From contig JAGXLV010000007.1 in NCBI GenBank assembly GCA_018334495.1, positions 1-64,000 of the forward strand: 64,000 bases of DNA, in the 5' to 3' direction. The position numbers and the translations under genes are program-made. This document shows, piece after piece, positions 63,186 through 64,000 of the stretch. The first letter of the stretch is position 1; each line of letters begins with the position of its first letter. The stretch comes from Oleiphilaceae bacterium. GTDB lineage: Bacteria; Pseudomonadota; Gammaproteobacteria; Pseudomonadales; Oleiphilaceae. A model generated the notes under the pieces. It was not told where the DNA came from and made no database searches. It saw only the letters and a list, made by a program, of their open reading frames with translations.

Positions 63186-64000
63186 TTAGAACTGATTCAT
63201 GGTGTTGTCACTACCACCGGCCTTCAGGGCCGCATCACCGGCGAAGAACTCCTTGTGGTCGTCACCGATGTTGGAGCCGGCCATGTCCTGATGCTTAACC
63301 GTGGCGATGCCCTCACGGATTTCCTTGCGCTGGACGCCTGCCACGTAGGCCAGCATGCCTTCGTCGCCGAAGTAGCCTTTCGCCAGGTTATCGGTCGACA
63401 GCGCGGCTGTGTGGTAGGTCGGCAGCGTGATCAGGTGATGGAAGATACCCGCTTCACGAGCGGCGTCACGCTGGAAGTTTGCGGTCCATTCATCGGCCAG
63501 TTGCCCCAGCTCCGTATTGTCGTACTCTTCGCTCATGAGCTTGGCGCGGTCGTAGGCGGACACGTCCTTGCCTTCTTCTTTCCAGGCGTCGAACACCTGT
63601 TGGCGGAAGTTCAGGGTCCAGTTGAAAGACGGGCTGTTGTTGTAAACCAGCTTGGCGTCAGGCACGACAGCCTTGATGCGGTTAACCATACCGGCGATCT
63701 GGCCGACGTGGGGCTTCTCGGTCTCGATCCACAGCATGTCGGCGCCGTTCTGCAGGCTGGTGATGCAGTCCAGAACCACACGGTCTTCACCGGTGTCGGG
63801 TTTGAACTGGAACAGGCCGGAGGCCAGGCGCTTGGGCTTGACCAGTTTGCCATTCTGCTTGATCACCACGTCGCCGTTGTTGATGTCCTCGGCTTTGGCG
63901 ATTTCGTCGCCGTCCAGGTAGCTGTTGTACTGGTCGCCCAGATCGCCCGGCTCTTCGGTCACGGCGATCTTCTGGGTCAGGCCAGCACCGAGCGAATCGG
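63186..64000 (-). CDS. aceA: Isocitrate lyase, C-terminal part (truncated at window edge)
   Basis: The frame continues upstream of 63962 to the window edge (residues DSLGAGLTQKIAV before TEEPGDLGDQYNS), so this is the C-terminal 270 or so residues of a longer protein. It matches the large isocitrate lyase of pseudomonads (about 530 aa), with TEKPHVGQIAGMVNRIK, LVYNNSPSFNWTLNFR and TLPTYHTAALSTDNLAKGY. The enzyme cleaves isocitrate to glyoxylate and succinate in the glyoxylate shunt, which fits growth on alcohols, fatty acids and wax esters. The N-terminal part with the KKCGH motif lies outside the window. Confidence 0.93.
   Translation of the reverse strand, partial: DSLGAGLTQKIAVTEEPGDLGDQYNSYLDGDEIAKAEDINNGDVVIKQNGKLVKPKRLASGLFQFKPDTGEDRVVLDCITSLQNGADMLWIETEKPHVGQIAGMVNRIKAVVPDAKLVYNNSPSFNWTLNFRQQVFDAWKEEGKDVSAYDRAKLMSEEYDNTELGQLADEWTANFQRDAAREAGIFHHLITLPTYHTAALSTDNLAKGYFGDEGMLAYVAGVQRKEIREGIATVKHQDMAGSNIGDDHKEFFAGDAALKAGGSDNTMNQF

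Overview
This 64 kb window looks like the chromosome of a marine gammaproteobacterium close to Marinobacter. That assignment is inferred from gene content and order: the phasin-type/ubiE/ubiJ/ubiB/hisI/hisE/tatABC/rsmE block usual in pseudomonad relatives, a wax ester synthase, a PQQ-linked alcohol oxidation cluster with ErbR/FIST/NahK-type regulators, a 6S RNA between zapA and the 5-formyl-THF cyclo-ligase gene, and a dusB-fis-purH-purD block. Coding density is high, base composition is GC-rich, and no tRNA, rRNA, prophage, IS transposase or CRISPR array was seen.

Layout. 1-7.2 kb: accessory part of a PQQ alcohol-oxidation locus (truncated cytochrome c550, a four-gene Ped-type ABC transporter set and a divergent NitT/TauT-type ABC transporter). 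7.2-11.8 kb: LuxR-type response regulator, hybrid kinase and FIST protein, with a 173-bp hairpin element lodged between the convergent stops. 12-15 kb: storage-lipid neighbourhood (wax ester synthase, alpha/beta hydrolase, PHA-system protein). 15.1-25.8 kb: ubiquinone synthesis (ubiE, ubiJ, ubiB, ubiH, ubiI), hisI-hisE, tatABC, rsmE, pepP. 26-29.2 kb: Zur-boxed zinc cluster. 29.3-35.3 kb: zapB-like, zapA, 6S RNA, fthC, a small membrane protein, ilvA, rpiA, ppa, DUF2333. 35.6-46.4 kb: diguanylate cyclase, aroQ, accBC, prmA, DUF3426, dusB-fis, purH-purD. 46.5-57.6 kb: Fur-boxed FecA-like receptor, standalone Hen1-type RNA methyltransferase, cation antiporter, a two-gene version of OvoA, SLC13 permease, an internally deleted thioesterase and an Atm1-type exporter. 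57.8-62.95 kb: an extracellular matrix/amyloid-like locus. 63.2-64 kb: end of isocitrate lyase.

The most interesting region is 57.8-62.95 kb. A VpsR-like regulator with a broken Walker B and a FapF-like outer-membrane barrel face a four-gene operon: an Asp/Asn/Ser/Thr repeat protein, a small amyloid-like protein, a periplasmic C39 peptidase and a protein with a double-glycine-type motif. The three non-enzyme secreted proteins carry the same C-terminal QN-x5-V-[IT]-Q module in register. This resembles the Pseudomonas Fap amyloid export system but its putative cargo looks different. The second most interesting item is the Hen1-type methyltransferase, which has all four metal ligands but no Pnkp partner or N-terminal bacterial Hen1 domain.
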